Source of the DNA: Herbidospora yilanensis
Lineage (GTDB): Bacteria; Actinomycetota; Actinomycetes; Streptosporangiales; Streptosporangiaceae
Direction: 5' to 3'
Assembly (NCBI RefSeq): GCF_001570565.1
Contig: NZ_BBXE01000020.1
Span: 207,034 to 271,033 of the forward strand
Length of the DNA: 64,000 nt
Shown here: positions 43,287 through 52,122 of the stretch, in pieces
How the letters are laid out: each line of letters opens with the position of its first letter
Position numbering within the stretch: the first letter of the stretch is position 1
Program-made: the position numbers and the translations under genes
Notes under the pieces: generated by a model
Told to the model about the DNA's origin: nothing
Database searches by the model: none
Seen by the model: the letters and a program-made list of their open reading frames with translations, nothing else

Positions 43287-44239
43287 TCGTCCACCGCCAC
43301 GTAGAACCAGCCGTCGTCGTCGGACTGACGGTCGTCGAGGTCGACGCCCACCTCGAACAGCGCCTTCTCGACGCGCTCCATCATGGCCTCGCTGAGGAAG
43401 TGGTGGTGCAGGTCGAGCTGGTCGAGGTGGGTCAGCGGCTGGCCGCCGAGCAGCGCCTCGGCGCCCTCGTCGGTCAGCGCCCCGAGCGACAGGGCGAGGC
43501 TCTCCAGGCGGGCCACGACGGACGCGGACGCGACGGCGGCGGCGATCTCGTTCTGGCGGTCGCTGTCCTGCAGGCCCAGGTGCTTCAGCGCGGGCAGCCG
43601 GTCGCCGGTCAGGATCGGCGCGAGGTCGTCGACGGTGTAGTCGCCGCCGTATTCGTCGACGCCGAGCCAGAGCTCCAGATGCTCCAGCGCGGGCAGGTCG
43701 CAGGCGGCGACCGCGCGCACGAACGCCCCGCTCAGGCCGCCGCTCTCCACGCGGAGCATGCGCAGCCTCTCGTGCCGGACCGGGGTGAGGGCCAGGCCGT
43801 CGCCGCCCCGGATCTCCAGGCGTTCCAGGTCGGGGAAGGCGGTCAGCAGCGCGGTGATGTCGCTCTGCTGGATCCAGGAGATCTCACACCAGTCGGATCC
43901 GACCGAGCCCAGGAACAGCGCCCTGAGGGCGGGCAGCCGGTGCGTGTTGGCGACCAGCTTCGCCACGATGGGGGCCGAGCTCTCCGAGTGCATCTCGTCC
44001 CAGTGTCCGATGACGATGGCGGGCACCGTCTCGGTGTCGACGCGCTCGAAGAAGGCGTCCATCAGTTCGAGGAGGTCCTCTTCCATGACCGCCAGGTGCC
44101 AGGCCCCGCCGTCGCCGGGAGCGGGTTCGCCGGTGACGTCGCCGTGCCAGCCGATGATCGGCAGATTCGCGTAGCGCTCCTGGTAGTCGTCCTCCTCCTC
44201 GGGACGCGGCGGCACGTGGAGGGAGATCTGCGCGGTCAC
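43283..44239 (-). CDS. STM4015-family leucine-rich-repeat protein, copy B
   Basis: A 318-residue paralogue of copy A, over half identical by eye across the repeats, including the shared segments LWLGVDEYGGDYTV and LPALKHLGLQDSDRQ. It differs mostly in the N-terminal 90 residues. It ends GWFYVAVDE. The GTG at 44239 overlaps the stop of the 51-residue gene by 4 bp. The copies clearly arose by tandem duplication. Confidence 0.85.
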   Translation of the reverse strand: MTAQISLHVPPRPEEEDDYQERYANLPIIGWHGDVTGEPAPGDGGAWHLAVMEEDLLELMDAFFERVDTETVPAIVIGHWDEMHSESSAPIVAKLVANTHRLPALRALFLGSVGSDWCEISWIQQSDITALLTAFPDLERLEIRGGDGLALTPVRHERLRMLRVESGGLSGAFVRAVAACDLPALEHLELWLGVDEYGGDYTVDDLAPILTGDRLPALKHLGLQDSDRQNEIAAAVASASVVARLESLALSLGALTDEGAEALLGGQPLTHLDQLDLHHHFLSEAMMERVEKALFEVGVDLDDRQSDDDGWFYVAVDE

Positions 44240-44391
44240 TCGGACACCGCCACGAAGAACCGGTCGTCGTGGCGCGAGAGCCGGTCGTGCGGCCTGACGC
44301 CGACCCTCAGCGTGCCCGTCGACAGGTCGGCGTCGGCCAAGAAGGAGTCCAGTTCGTCGACGACCCCCACGCCCAGGTCCACGTGGCTCAC
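44236..44391 (-). CDS. 51-residue protein sharing the STM4015 C-terminal tail
   Basis: A GTG at 44391 overlaps the stop of LRR copy C (GTGA) and the TGA overlaps the GTG of copy B, so the frame is locked into the operon. The protein begins MSHVDLGVGVVDELDSFLAD and ends HDDRFFVAVSE. The last residues match the end of all three LRR proteins (D-x-x-aromatic-aromatic-V-A/S-V-x-E-stop) although no repeats are present. It may be a degenerate fourth LRR copy reduced to its tail, or a small peptide substrate carrying the tail as a tag. Not recognised as any known family. Confidence 0.6.
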   Translation of the reverse strand: MSHVDLGVGVVDELDSFLADADLSTGTLRVGVRPHDRLSRHDDRFFVAVSE

Positions 44392-45356
44392 TCGGCCACC
44401 GACACGTAGATCCAGTCGTCGCGCTCCTTGCGCTCCTCCAGGTCGAGCTCGGCGTCCCCGACGAACACGCGCAGGCGCTCGGCCATCGGATCGGACACGT
44501 AGTTGTGGCGCAGGTCGAGCATCTTCAGATGGCCGAGCGGCTGGCCGCTGAGCAGCGCCTCGGCGCCCTGGTCGCCCAGCGTCCCCATGGCCAGCGACAA
44601 CACGTCGAGGCGGGCCACGATCGGGGCGGCGGCCACGGCGGCGGCGATCTCGTCCTGGTGGTCGCTGTCCTGCAGCCCCAAGTGCTTCAGCGCGGGCAGC
44701 CGGTCGCCGGCCAGGATCGGGGCCAGGTCGGCGACCGTGGCGTCGCCGCCGTAGTCGTCGATGCCGAGCCACAGGTCGAGGTGCTCCAGCGCGGGCAGGT
44801 CGGACGCGGCGACCGCGCGGACCACCTCGGCGGGCAGGCCGCCCGTCTCGAAGCGCAGTACCCGCAGGTTCTCGTGGCGGACCGGGGAGAGGGCCAGGCC
44901 GCTGCCGCCGCGCACCTCCAGGCGCTCCAGGTCCGGGAAGGCGGTGAGCAGCGCGGTGACGTCGGACTGCTGGATCCAGGAGATCTCCGCCTCCTCCGAC
45001 TGGATCGCGCCCAGGAAGATCGCCCGCAGGGCCGGGAAGCGCTTGGCGTTCTCGGCCAGCATGGCGACGATCATCGACGAGTCGGTGTCGTACGCCTGCT
45101 CCCAGCACCCGATGACCAGCGCCCGCACCTCCTCGGTCGCGACCTGGTCGAGGAACACCTGGAGGGTCCCGGCGAAGGCCCCCTCTTCGGCGTCGTAGGC
45201 GTCGGGTTCGGCGATCCGCCACGCCACCGTGCCGGCGGCCGGGAGCTTCTCGTCGTCGTCGTCCGGCGGGTAGACGAAGACGGGCAGACCGGCGTAGCGC
45301 TCGTCGTAGAGATCCCACGGGTCAGGGTGGATGTTCTCCGGGAGGATTGTCAGCAT
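44388..45356 (-). CDS. STM4015-family leucine-rich-repeat protein, copy C
   Basis: This 322-residue LRR protein is first of the cassette. Core repeats are as in copies A and B (LERLEVRGGSGLALSPV, LEHLDLWLGIDDYGG, LKHLGLQDSDHQ, LKMLDLRHNYVSD). It ends DDWIYVSVAE. The frame opens upstream at 45392, but ATG 45356 is chosen because AGGAACAGGG precedes it and family N-termini start there. Upstream lies a 123-bp gap with the terminator of the metalloprotease gene, so the cassette promoter should be at about 45360-45425. Confidence 0.84.
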   Translation of the reverse strand: MLTILPENIHPDPWDLYDERYAGLPVFVYPPDDDDEKLPAAGTVAWRIAEPDAYDAEEGAFAGTLQVFLDQVATEEVRALVIGCWEQAYDTDSSMIVAMLAENAKRFPALRAIFLGAIQSEEAEISWIQQSDVTALLTAFPDLERLEVRGGSGLALSPVRHENLRVLRFETGGLPAEVVRAVAASDLPALEHLDLWLGIDDYGGDATVADLAPILAGDRLPALKHLGLQDSDHQDEIAAAVAAAPIVARLDVLSLAMGTLGDQGAEALLSGQPLGHLKMLDLRHNYVSDPMAERLRVFVGDAELDLEERKERDDWIYVSVAE

Positions 45357-45428
45357 GGGCCCTGTTCCTATCAGAACGCACAGACAAATCACTGGGCAAC
45401 CGCGACAACTCCGGTCACTTCCGGAAAA

Positions 45429-45468
45429 CCGTGACCCGCACGCCTAGCCCCAGGCGTGCGGGTCACGG
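45429..45468 (-). terminator. Strong rho-independent-type hairpin after the metalloprotease gene
   Basis: Arms CCGTGACCCGCACGCCT (45429-45445) and its exact complement (45452-45468) form a perfect 17-bp stem with a 6-nt loop (AGCCCC). It lies 13 bp beyond the stop at 45481. There is no U-run, which is normal for high-GC actinomycetes. It insulates the STM4015 operon from the gene upstream. Confidence 0.88.
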
Positions 45469-45480
45469 GGCGGGTGGGGA

Positions 45481-47658
45481 TCAGCCGCCGGGCTGGGTCA
45501 CGCCGTTCACCGTCAGGGTGTAGGGCGCGTACTGCTGGCCGAGCTCGGTCGGCTCGTCGTAGGCCACGATCGCCACGATCTTGGTGAAGGGCCGGGCGAG
45601 CAGGAGTTCGAGGCGGTTCAGGTTGATGGTGCCCTTGCCGTTGAACTCGACCTGGGCGGCGACCTTGTGCTTCTCGTCGAGGCCGACCAGGCGGACGTTC
45701 CAGTTGTGCACGGCCGTCGGCTTGATCTCGGTGAAGGAGTCGAACGGCTCCAGGCTGGAGCCGTCGCTGACGGCGGCGCCGCCGACCGTGACGTCGTCGA
45801 GGTACAGGCCGCCCTCGTTGACGCCGCCGTCGGAGACGTACTGGAAGCCGAGCAGGATGTTCTGGCCCGCGTAGGCGGACAGGTCGAACGTGTGCGGCTC
45901 GAAGCCGGTGGTGGTGCCGTTCAGCGACGGGCCGAGGGGGCCCTCGACGGTCTGGTCGCCGGAGACGGGGGTGTAGGTCGCGCCGCCGTCGGTGGAGACG
46001 ACGACGTAGCCGTAGTCGTAGCCCTCCTCGGCGCCGTACTTGGCGAGCAGGCGCAGGGTCGGGTCGGCGGCCGGGACGGTCACCTCGGCCACGGCGCTGA
46101 CGTTGAGGTTGTTCTCGTTGCCCGAGAACAACACCGGGTTGCCGGGGCGGTCGGGCTCGTCGTTCACGATCGTCCAGGCCAGCGGCAGGGCGGGCAGGCC
46201 GGTGGCGCCGGTGAACTTCAGCGTGCGCAGTTCGCTGCCCTTGAAGGGCTTGCCGTCGGCCTTCTGGAGCGTCACGTAGTCGGCGCCGTTGGGGGCCGCG
46301 CCGGGGGTGTCGTAGGTGTCGGGGTTGGCCAGGTTGACGGTGGAGCTGAGCGAGGCCGAGGTCACCCGCGACTTGGGCACGCCCAGCACGATGCCGGTGC
46401 GGCTCTCCACGATCCGGTCGAGCAGCACCATCGACTGGTAGTCGTGGATGACCCGGTAGAGGTCGGCGCCCTCGGCCTTCAGCGCGGCCTCCAGGCTGGC
46501 CAGGCCCTGGCGTTCGCCGTCGCGGTGCAGCGTGGACATGAAGTCGGCGCCGTAGCGGTCGTACAGGAAGAGCATGATCTCGTAGGCGTTGCCGTAGTCG
46601 GCGAGCACCTCGCTCGGCTCTCCCTCACCCCAGAGGGTCAGCGAGTTCTGCGGGCCGCCGCACTGGCGGGGGTTGGGGTTGTACCGGGCCTGGACGTTGC
46701 CGAAGCCCTGGAAGCAGTAGATGTGGCTGTCGGCGCCGAAGTCGTTGATGGTCGCCTTGGCGTCGACGTAGCCGGTCAGGGTCTGGGCGAAGTCCGAGAG
46801 GCCCTCGTTGATCCAGTTCCCCTCGAACGGGTCGGTGTAGTACATGAGCAGGTGCTGCCACTCGTGCGCGAACGTGCCCTCGTACGCGTTCGGGCGGGCC
46901 GGGCGGCTGGTGCACAGGTCGCCCGTGGGCTCGTCGGCCGGCTGGTCGCCGGTCCGGTGGGCCCAGTCGAAGGCGTCGACGGTCATGACGTTGCGGTCGA
47001 CGCGCTCGTTGATGCCGGCCGAGAAGAAGCCCGCGATGTAGGTCGGGTTGGCCGGGAAGTCGTAGAAGTTGTCGTCGCGGATGTTGTCGATCAGCGCGAC
47101 GGTCTTGTCGCCGTCGCCGGTGTAGTCACCGGGGATGCGGGCGTTGGTGCCGTCGCGGTCGGGCGGCGTGGAGAAGGCCGCGGTCTCCTTCGGGTACATG
47201 TTCGTGTCGAACTCGTTGACGAAGTAGGCGACCTGCGCGTCGGTGATCGTCGTGGAGTTCGGGATCTGCGCCCGGCAGTCCCCGGCCGGGAACGACAGAT
47301 CGTTCGCGACCCACACCTCGATCTTGTCGCCGACGCCGCGCAGGGTGAACGCCTTCGGGAACGGCGCACCCCCGGCCTGCGTGTCGTCGATGGCCAGCCA
47401 GTTCCGGACGGTGCCGACCGGCGGGGTGGCGGCCGCCGCGGCGGTCGTCTTGCGCGCCTTGGACGGCTCGTACCGCGTGGGCAGGTCGATCTTCTCGCCC
47501 TGGAAGGTGTCGGCGAGTTTGCCGTCCCAGTGCCGGAAGTCGTTCAGCGGAGCCGAGGCCGGCGCCGGGGCGGCGGCCGACGGGGTGGCCGGGAGGAGCG
47601 TCGCGAACGGGAGGGCAAGGGCGGTGACTGCTAACGCGATGACACGTCTGCGTGTCAT
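45481..47658 (-). CDS. Secreted M6-like zinc metalloprotease (immune-inhibitor-A type)
   Basis: This 725-residue exported protein has a signal peptide (residues 1-30, cut after ATPSAAA). The catalytic zinc motif is HEWQH (265-269) in GTFAHEWQHLLMYYT, with Glu285 in NEGLSDF as likely third ligand. This corresponds to the M6/immune inhibitor A relatives in actinomycetes. After about residue 480 come two beta domains, one with an LDDVTVGG 'choice-of-anchor' jelly-roll end (residues 600-650). It should degrade extracellular proteins. A single gene with its own strong terminator downstream. Confidence 0.85.
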   Translation of the reverse strand: MTRRRVIALAVTALALPFATLLPATPSAAAPAPASAPLNDFRHWDGKLADTFQGEKIDLPTRYEPSKARKTTAAAAATPPVGTVRNWLAIDDTQAGGAPFPKAFTLRGVGDKIEVWVANDLSFPAGDCRAQIPNSTTITDAQVAYFVNEFDTNMYPKETAAFSTPPDRDGTNARIPGDYTGDGDKTVALIDNIRDDNFYDFPANPTYIAGFFSAGINERVDRNVMTVDAFDWAHRTGDQPADEPTGDLCTSRPARPNAYEGTFAHEWQHLLMYYTDPFEGNWINEGLSDFAQTLTGYVDAKATINDFGADSHIYCFQGFGNVQARYNPNPRQCGGPQNSLTLWGEGEPSEVLADYGNAYEIMLFLYDRYGADFMSTLHRDGERQGLASLEAALKAEGADLYRVIHDYQSMVLLDRIVESRTGIVLGVPKSRVTSASLSSTVNLANPDTYDTPGAAPNGADYVTLQKADGKPFKGSELRTLKFTGATGLPALPLAWTIVNDEPDRPGNPVLFSGNENNLNVSAVAEVTVPAADPTLRLLAKYGAEEGYDYGYVVVSTDGGATYTPVSGDQTVEGPLGPSLNGTTTGFEPHTFDLSAYAGQNILLGFQYVSDGGVNEGGLYLDDVTVGGAAVSDGSSLEPFDSFTEIKPTAVHNWNVRLVGLDEKHKVAAQVEFNGKGTINLNRLELLLARPFTKIVAIVAYDEPTELGQQYAPYTLTVNGVTQPGG

Positions 47659-47870
47659 GAAACCCCCTTCGGGTGCTGCTGCGGCACCATGACAGGCCGC
47701 ACTGACACACCGTGACTATCTGGCCGGGGGCAGGGGCTTCAAGCATGACATCTGCCAATAAATATCAGTCACTTTGGCGGTAAGCGCTTCTCCCTCACAT
47801 CAATCCGGGAAAGGCGTGAGAAAGACCGAGAACCATTAATTCGCCGACCGGAGCAGGGTCGCACGGTGAC

Positions 47871-47876
47871 TATGTT
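47871..47876 (+). promoter_or_regulatory. -10 element of the MFS gene, likely leaderless
   Basis: TATGTT ends 6 nt before the GTG at 47883, with no Shine-Dalgarno in between, so transcription probably starts at the start codon. Confidence 0.45.
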
Positions 47877-47882
47877 GGTCGG

Positions 47883-49253
47883 GTGACGACGGAAGCGGTG
47901 CAGCTCAGCACGGCCAAGGGCCGCTGGATTCTGGTGACGACGGTGCTCGGGTCGGGCATGGCGCTGCTCGACGGCACGGTCGTCAACGTGGCGTTGCCCG
48001 ACCTCGGCCGGGCGCTCGACGCCGACATCGAGGGCCTGCAGTGGACGATCAACGCCTACACGCTGACCCTCGCCGGGCTGATCCTGCTCGGCGGCTCCCT
48101 GGGCGACCGCTACGGCCGCCGCAAGGTGTTCATGATCGGCGTGGTCTGGTTCGCGATCGCCTCCGCCCTCTGCGGGCTGGCGCCCAGCATGGAGACCCTG
48201 ATCGCGGCCCGCGCGCTCCAGGGCGTCGGCGGCGCGCTGCTGACCCCGGGCTCGCTGGCGATCATCCAGGCCACGTTCGCGGCCGAGGACCGGCCGAAGG
48301 CGATCGGCGCCTGGTCGGGCCTGGGCGGCACGGCCGCCGCCATCGGGCCGCTGCTGGGCGGCTGGATCGTCCAGACGATCGGCTGGCGGTGGGTCTTCCT
48401 CATCAACCTGCCGCTGGCCGTGCTCGTGCTGCTGGTGGCGATGCGCCACGTGCCGGAGACCCGCGACGAGGAGGCCGCCGGCCGGTTCGACGCGCTCGGC
48501 GCGGGGCTGGCGGCGGTCGGGCTGGCCGCGCTGACCTACGGGCTGATCGGGATCGAGGTCGTGCCGATGGTCCTCGGCGTGCTGATCCTGGCCGCGTTCG
48601 TGGTCGTCGAGCACCACCGGGGAGCGCAGGCGCTGGTGCCCGTGGGGCTGTTCAGGAACACCGCGTTCACCGCCGTCAACGCCGTGACGCTGTTCATGTA
48701 CGCCGCGATGGGCGTGGTGTTCTTCCTGCTGGTGCTCCAGTTGCGGACCGTGTCGGGGTTCACGGCGTTCGCGGCGGGCTCGGCCCTGGTGCCGGTGACG
48801 CTGCTGATGCTGGTGATCTCCCCGCACGCCGGCGAGCTGGCCCGCCGCATCGGCCCGCGCTGGCCCATGACGATCGGGATCCTGCTGTCGGGGATCGCGT
48901 TCATGTGGATGAGCCGGATCGGCTTCGGCGCCCACTACCTGACCGAGGTGCTGCCGCCGGTCACCCTGTTCGGCCTGGGCCTGTCGCTGACGGTCGCCCC
49001 GCTGACGGCGACCGTGCTGGCCAGCGCCTCACAGCGGCACGCCGGCATCGCCAGCGGGGTCAACAACGCCCTGGCCCGGACCGGCAGCCTGCTGGCCGTG
49101 GCGGCGGTCCCCCCGCTGGTCGGGCTGACCGGCGAGGCCTACCTGAACCCCGCGCTGTTCGACACGGCGTTCCAGCTCTCCATGTACGCCTGCGCCGGCA
49201 TGATGGCGGTCTCGGCGCTGATCTCCGTGCTGGGCATCAGGATCCGCTTCTAA
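47883..49253 (+). CDS. MFS drug exporter, DHA2 (14-helix) family
   Basis: This 456-residue membrane protein starts with the helix 1 motif LLDGTVVNVALP (motif D1) and the loop 2-3 signature GDRYGRRK, both typical of EmrB/QacA-type proton-driven drug exporters. Motif C is near residue 145 (GPLLGGWIVQ). Fourteen helices can be drawn. No TetR or other regulator is beside it. It ends convergent with the FG-GAP gene, with a 4-bp overlap of stop codons. Confidence 0.93.
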   Translation: MTTEAVQLSTAKGRWILVTTVLGSGMALLDGTVVNVALPDLGRALDADIEGLQWTINAYTLTLAGLILLGGSLGDRYGRRKVFMIGVVWFAIASALCGLAPSMETLIAARALQGVGGALLTPGSLAIIQATFAAEDRPKAIGAWSGLGGTAAAIGPLLGGWIVQTIGWRWVFLINLPLAVLVLLVAMRHVPETRDEEAAGRFDALGAGLAAVGLAALTYGLIGIEVVPMVLGVLILAAFVVVEHHRGAQALVPVGLFRNTAFTAVNAVTLFMYAAMGVVFFLLVLQLRTVSGFTAFAAGSALVPVTLLMLVISPHAGELARRIGPRWPMTIGILLSGIAFMWMSRIGFGAHYLTEVLPPVTLFGLGLSLTVAPLTATVLASASQRHAGIASGVNNALARTGSLLAVAAVPPLVGLTGEAYLNPALFDTAFQLSMYACAGMMAVSALISVLGIRIRF

Positions 49254-50497
49254 CCGAGGCCGAAGCCGAAGAAGCCGTCCCCTTCGGCGATCTTCTCGCC
49301 CTTCCTCCCCACCCCCGGGTAGGAGCCCTTCTTCACGCCGCCCCGGTAGCGGTACACCTCGCCCTTCGTCGGCGCGCCGACGATCAGGTCCCCGCCGTGC
49401 ACCAGGACGGCCGCGCCGAACTCGGCGCCCTTCGGGCCGGGGATCAGCAGGTTGTGGTTCTTGGTGAGGCCGCCGCTCCGGGTGCCGGCCAGCACCTGGA
49501 CGGCGTTCTCTCCCGGCACGCCGACCACGAGTTCGTCGTCGCCGTCGCCGTTCAGGTCGCCCGCCGCGAGGGAGGTGCCGAAGCGGTCGTACATGACCGC
49601 CTCTCCGGCCAGGCTGTTCTGGGTCCAGGCCTCGGCGGTGGCCGGGCGCAGCCCGCCCGGCGAGCCGTAGACGACGTCGACCGCGCCCTCGCCGTAGTCG
49701 CCGGCCCGCTGGAGCCTGTTCAGGCCCTCCCCGGGCACGCCGATCGCCAGGTCGTCGTGGCCGTCGGCGTTGAAGTCGCCGGTGGCCAGGGCGGCGCCGA
49801 AGGCGTCCCAGCTCTCCGAGAGGCCGTCGATGCCGTAGGTCTCCTGGGAGTAGAGCAGGCGGCGGCCGTTCCTGCCGACCACGGTCACGGTGCCCTCGCC
49901 CTGGCGGATCAGGTTGGCCCCGGGGGCGCCGATGGCCAGTTCGTCGGTGCCGTCGCCGTCGAAGTCGCCGGTGGCCAGCGCCTCGCCGAACTGGTCGGTG
50001 ACGGCGCCGCCGGTGTTCTTGATCCGGCGCGGCTTCGAGCCCTGGCCGTGCACGTAGACCGCGCCGCCGCCGGGCGCGCCGATGGCCAGTTCGTCGTCGC
50101 CGTCGCCGTCGAGGTCGCCCGCCGCGAGGGCCGCGCCGAAGCGGTCGGCCCCCTTCCCGGGCAGCTCGATGGTCCTCCGGGAGGTCAGGCCGTACAGGAT
50201 CTCGACGACGCCGTGCCCGTCGCGGCCGCCGGGACCGGCGTCCTCCTCGGAGGCGCCGATCGCCAGGTCGGCGCAGCCGTCGCCGTCGAAGTCGCCCGTG
50301 GCCAGGGCCGAGCCGAACATGTCGCCCGGCTCCGGGTCGTCCTGGGTGATCAGCGGGCCGTCGAGGATGCGGACCGCGCCCGCCCTGACCTGGCCGTCGA
50401 CGGTCGCGTAGGGCTGGGCGACCGCCAGGAAGGGGTCACACTGCGGGGCCAGGCCGGTGAGCAGCGGGATCGTCAGGGCCACGACGCCGAGGATCAC
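49250..50497 (-). CDS. FG-GAP repeat (integrin alpha-like) exported protein
   Basis: This 415-residue protein has a short signal peptide and about seven FG-GAP beta-propeller repeats. Each shows FGxALATGDFDGDGxxDLAIGAPG, with the calcium-binding DxDxDG (for example near residues 70, 125, 175 and 230). It forms a seven-bladed propeller on the cell surface or outside, likely for adhesion or ligand binding. The GTG overlaps the phoD stop by 4 bp (GTGA), so it is co-translated with the phosphatase. Confidence 0.9.
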   Translation of the reverse strand: MILGVVALTIPLLTGLAPQCDPFLAVAQPYATVDGQVRAGAVRILDGPLITQDDPEPGDMFGSALATGDFDGDGCADLAIGASEEDAGPGGRDGHGVVEILYGLTSRRTIELPGKGADRFGAALAAGDLDGDGDDELAIGAPGGGAVYVHGQGSKPRRIKNTGGAVTDQFGEALATGDFDGDGTDELAIGAPGANLIRQGEGTVTVVGRNGRRLLYSQETYGIDGLSESWDAFGAALATGDFNADGHDDLAIGVPGEGLNRLQRAGDYGEGAVDVVYGSPGGLRPATAEAWTQNSLAGEAVMYDRFGTSLAAGDLNGDGDDELVVGVPGENAVQVLAGTRSGGLTKNHNLLIPGPKGAEFGAAVLVHGGDLIVGAPTKGEVYRYRGGVKKGSYPGVGRKGEKIAEGDGFFGFGLG

Positions 50498-52008
50498 GCG
50501 AACCTCCGTTCGCCCGCCGGGACGGTGAACCGGGCCGAGGTCTTCGCGGGGGCGCCCCGGCGGCTGATGTAGTCGAGGGTGCGGAAGTCGGCGACCAGCT
50601 CCCGCTCCGACAGGCGGGCCAGGATGTAGCCCCGGCGCTGGTCGAGGTACTTGATGTGCGGGTTCTCGGCGCGGAGCGCGGACATGCGCTCGGTGTCGCG
50701 GTAGCCGTCGCCGTCGCTGGCGATCGAGGTGGCGACCAGCTCAACGCCGACGTTGGTCCCGGGGTCGTCGAAGTCGGTACGCAACTCCGCCGCGTGGTGG
50801 ATGTGCGCGTCGCCGGTGAGCACGACCGGGTTGCTCACCCCGGCCATGCCGCGCAGGAGCTGGTCGCGCTCGGCGGCGTACCCGTCCCAGGAGTCGAGGT
50901 TCGACTCGCGGCCGGGGCCGACCTTCAGGTCCTTCTGGGTCATCACGATCTGCTGGCCGACCAGGTTCCACTGGGCCGGGGAGTCGCGCAGGCCGTCGAC
51001 GAGCCACCTGTGCTGCGCCTTGCCGAGCAGGGTGCGCCCGCTGTCGAGGCGGTCGTCGCAGCCGGCCCGCACGCCGTCCTCGCACGCCTGGTCGTCGCGG
51101 AACTGGCGGGTGTCGAGCAGGTGGAACCGGGCCAGCGGCCCCCACGAGACCCGCCGGTTGATCGTGATCGAGGCGCCCCTGGGCACGCCGGACCGCCGGA
51201 GCGGCATGTTCTCGTAGTAGGCCTGGAAGGCGAAGGCCCGGCGCTGCTCGAAGGCGGGCGCGTCGCTGGCCGAGACGCCGGCGGCCCAGTTGTTCTCGAT
51301 CTCGTGGTCGTCGAAGGCGACCAGCCACGGCGCGACGGCGTGCGCGGCCTGGAGGTCGGGGTCGCTCTTGTACTGGGCGTGCCGCATCCGGTAGTCGGCC
51401 AGCGTCGTGCACTTCACCCCGCCGGAGTGGGTGCGGATGTTGCCGAAGGGCGCGGTGTAGCCGTTGGGCTGGTACTCGTACATGTAGTCGCCCAGGTGGA
51501 CGACCAGGTCGGGTTCCTGCTCGGCCAGCCGCCGGTAGGCCGTGTAGTAGCCGTGCTCCCAGTGGGCGCAGGCCGCGATGGCGAAGGTGAGCGGCGACAC
51601 CACGGCCGGGCTGGTGCGGGTGCGGCCGACGGGCGAGACGGAGTTCTCGGCGCGGAACCGGTAGAAGTACTCCCGGCCCGGCTGGAGACCCTGCAACTCG
51701 ACGTGCACGCTGTGCGCCGAGCGGGCCGACGCGGTGGCGGTCCCGTCGCGCACGACGGTCGCGAACTTCTCGTCTGTGGACACCTGCCACTTCACGTCGA
51801 TGTCCCGTGAGGGCATCGAACCCCGGCCGTCCGCGCCGTAGGGGTCGATCACGAGACGGGTCCACAACACGAAGCCATCAGGGGACGGGTCCCCCGAGGC
51901 GACGCCGACGGCGAAGGGATCGGTCTTCAGGGCACGGGAGGGCAGAGCCGGGAGGGCGGGCGCCGCGGCGGCCAGGAGCACGCCGGAGATGAACGATCTG
52001 CGCTGCAC
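50494..52008 (-). CDS. phoD: PhoD-type alkaline phosphatase/phosphodiesterase, Tat exported
   Basis: This 504-residue secreted enzyme has a Tat signal starting MQRRSFISGV. PhoD_N (GVASGDPSPDGFVLWTRL) is followed by the metallophosphatase core: VVHLGDYMYEY, DDHEIENNWA and LTGDAHIHHAAE. These bind iron and calcium in characterised PhoD proteins, which release phosphate from esters and teichoic acids. Coupled to the FG-GAP gene. I looked for PHO boxes upstream but did not find a convincing pair. Confidence 0.93.
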   Translation of the reverse strand: MQRRSFISGVLLAAAAPALPALPSRALKTDPFAVGVASGDPSPDGFVLWTRLVIDPYGADGRGSMPSRDIDVKWQVSTDEKFATVVRDGTATASARSAHSVHVELQGLQPGREYFYRFRAENSVSPVGRTRTSPAVVSPLTFAIAACAHWEHGYYTAYRRLAEQEPDLVVHLGDYMYEYQPNGYTAPFGNIRTHSGGVKCTTLADYRMRHAQYKSDPDLQAAHAVAPWLVAFDDHEIENNWAAGVSASDAPAFEQRRAFAFQAYYENMPLRRSGVPRGASITINRRVSWGPLARFHLLDTRQFRDDQACEDGVRAGCDDRLDSGRTLLGKAQHRWLVDGLRDSPAQWNLVGQQIVMTQKDLKVGPGRESNLDSWDGYAAERDQLLRGMAGVSNPVVLTGDAHIHHAAELRTDFDDPGTNVGVELVATSIASDGDGYRDTERMSALRAENPHIKYLDQRRGYILARLSERELVADFRTLDYISRRGAPAKTSARFTVPAGERRFA

Positions 52009-52087
52009 GCCTGACAGTGCAGACCGTCCGTCTGTCGGAATTGTTTTACGGCTCTGACCAGCGTGATAACCAAGAATGAACAGATAT

Positions 52088-52099
52088 GCGGGTACCCGC
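52088..52099. repeat. 12-bp perfect palindrome between TPR gene and phoD
   Basis: GCGGGTACCCGC is a perfect palindrome without loop, inside the 114-bp spacer that separates the stop of the TPR gene (52123) from the start of phoD (52008). It lies in the position of a phoD operator. Confidence 0.4.
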
Positions 52100-52122
52100 T
52101 GTCAATGAACGCCGGGCGACCG

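Noticed and set aside
52009..52080. PHO boxes upstream of phoD
   Set aside because: Only loose matches to the direct-repeat consensus were found; not enough to claim PhoP control.
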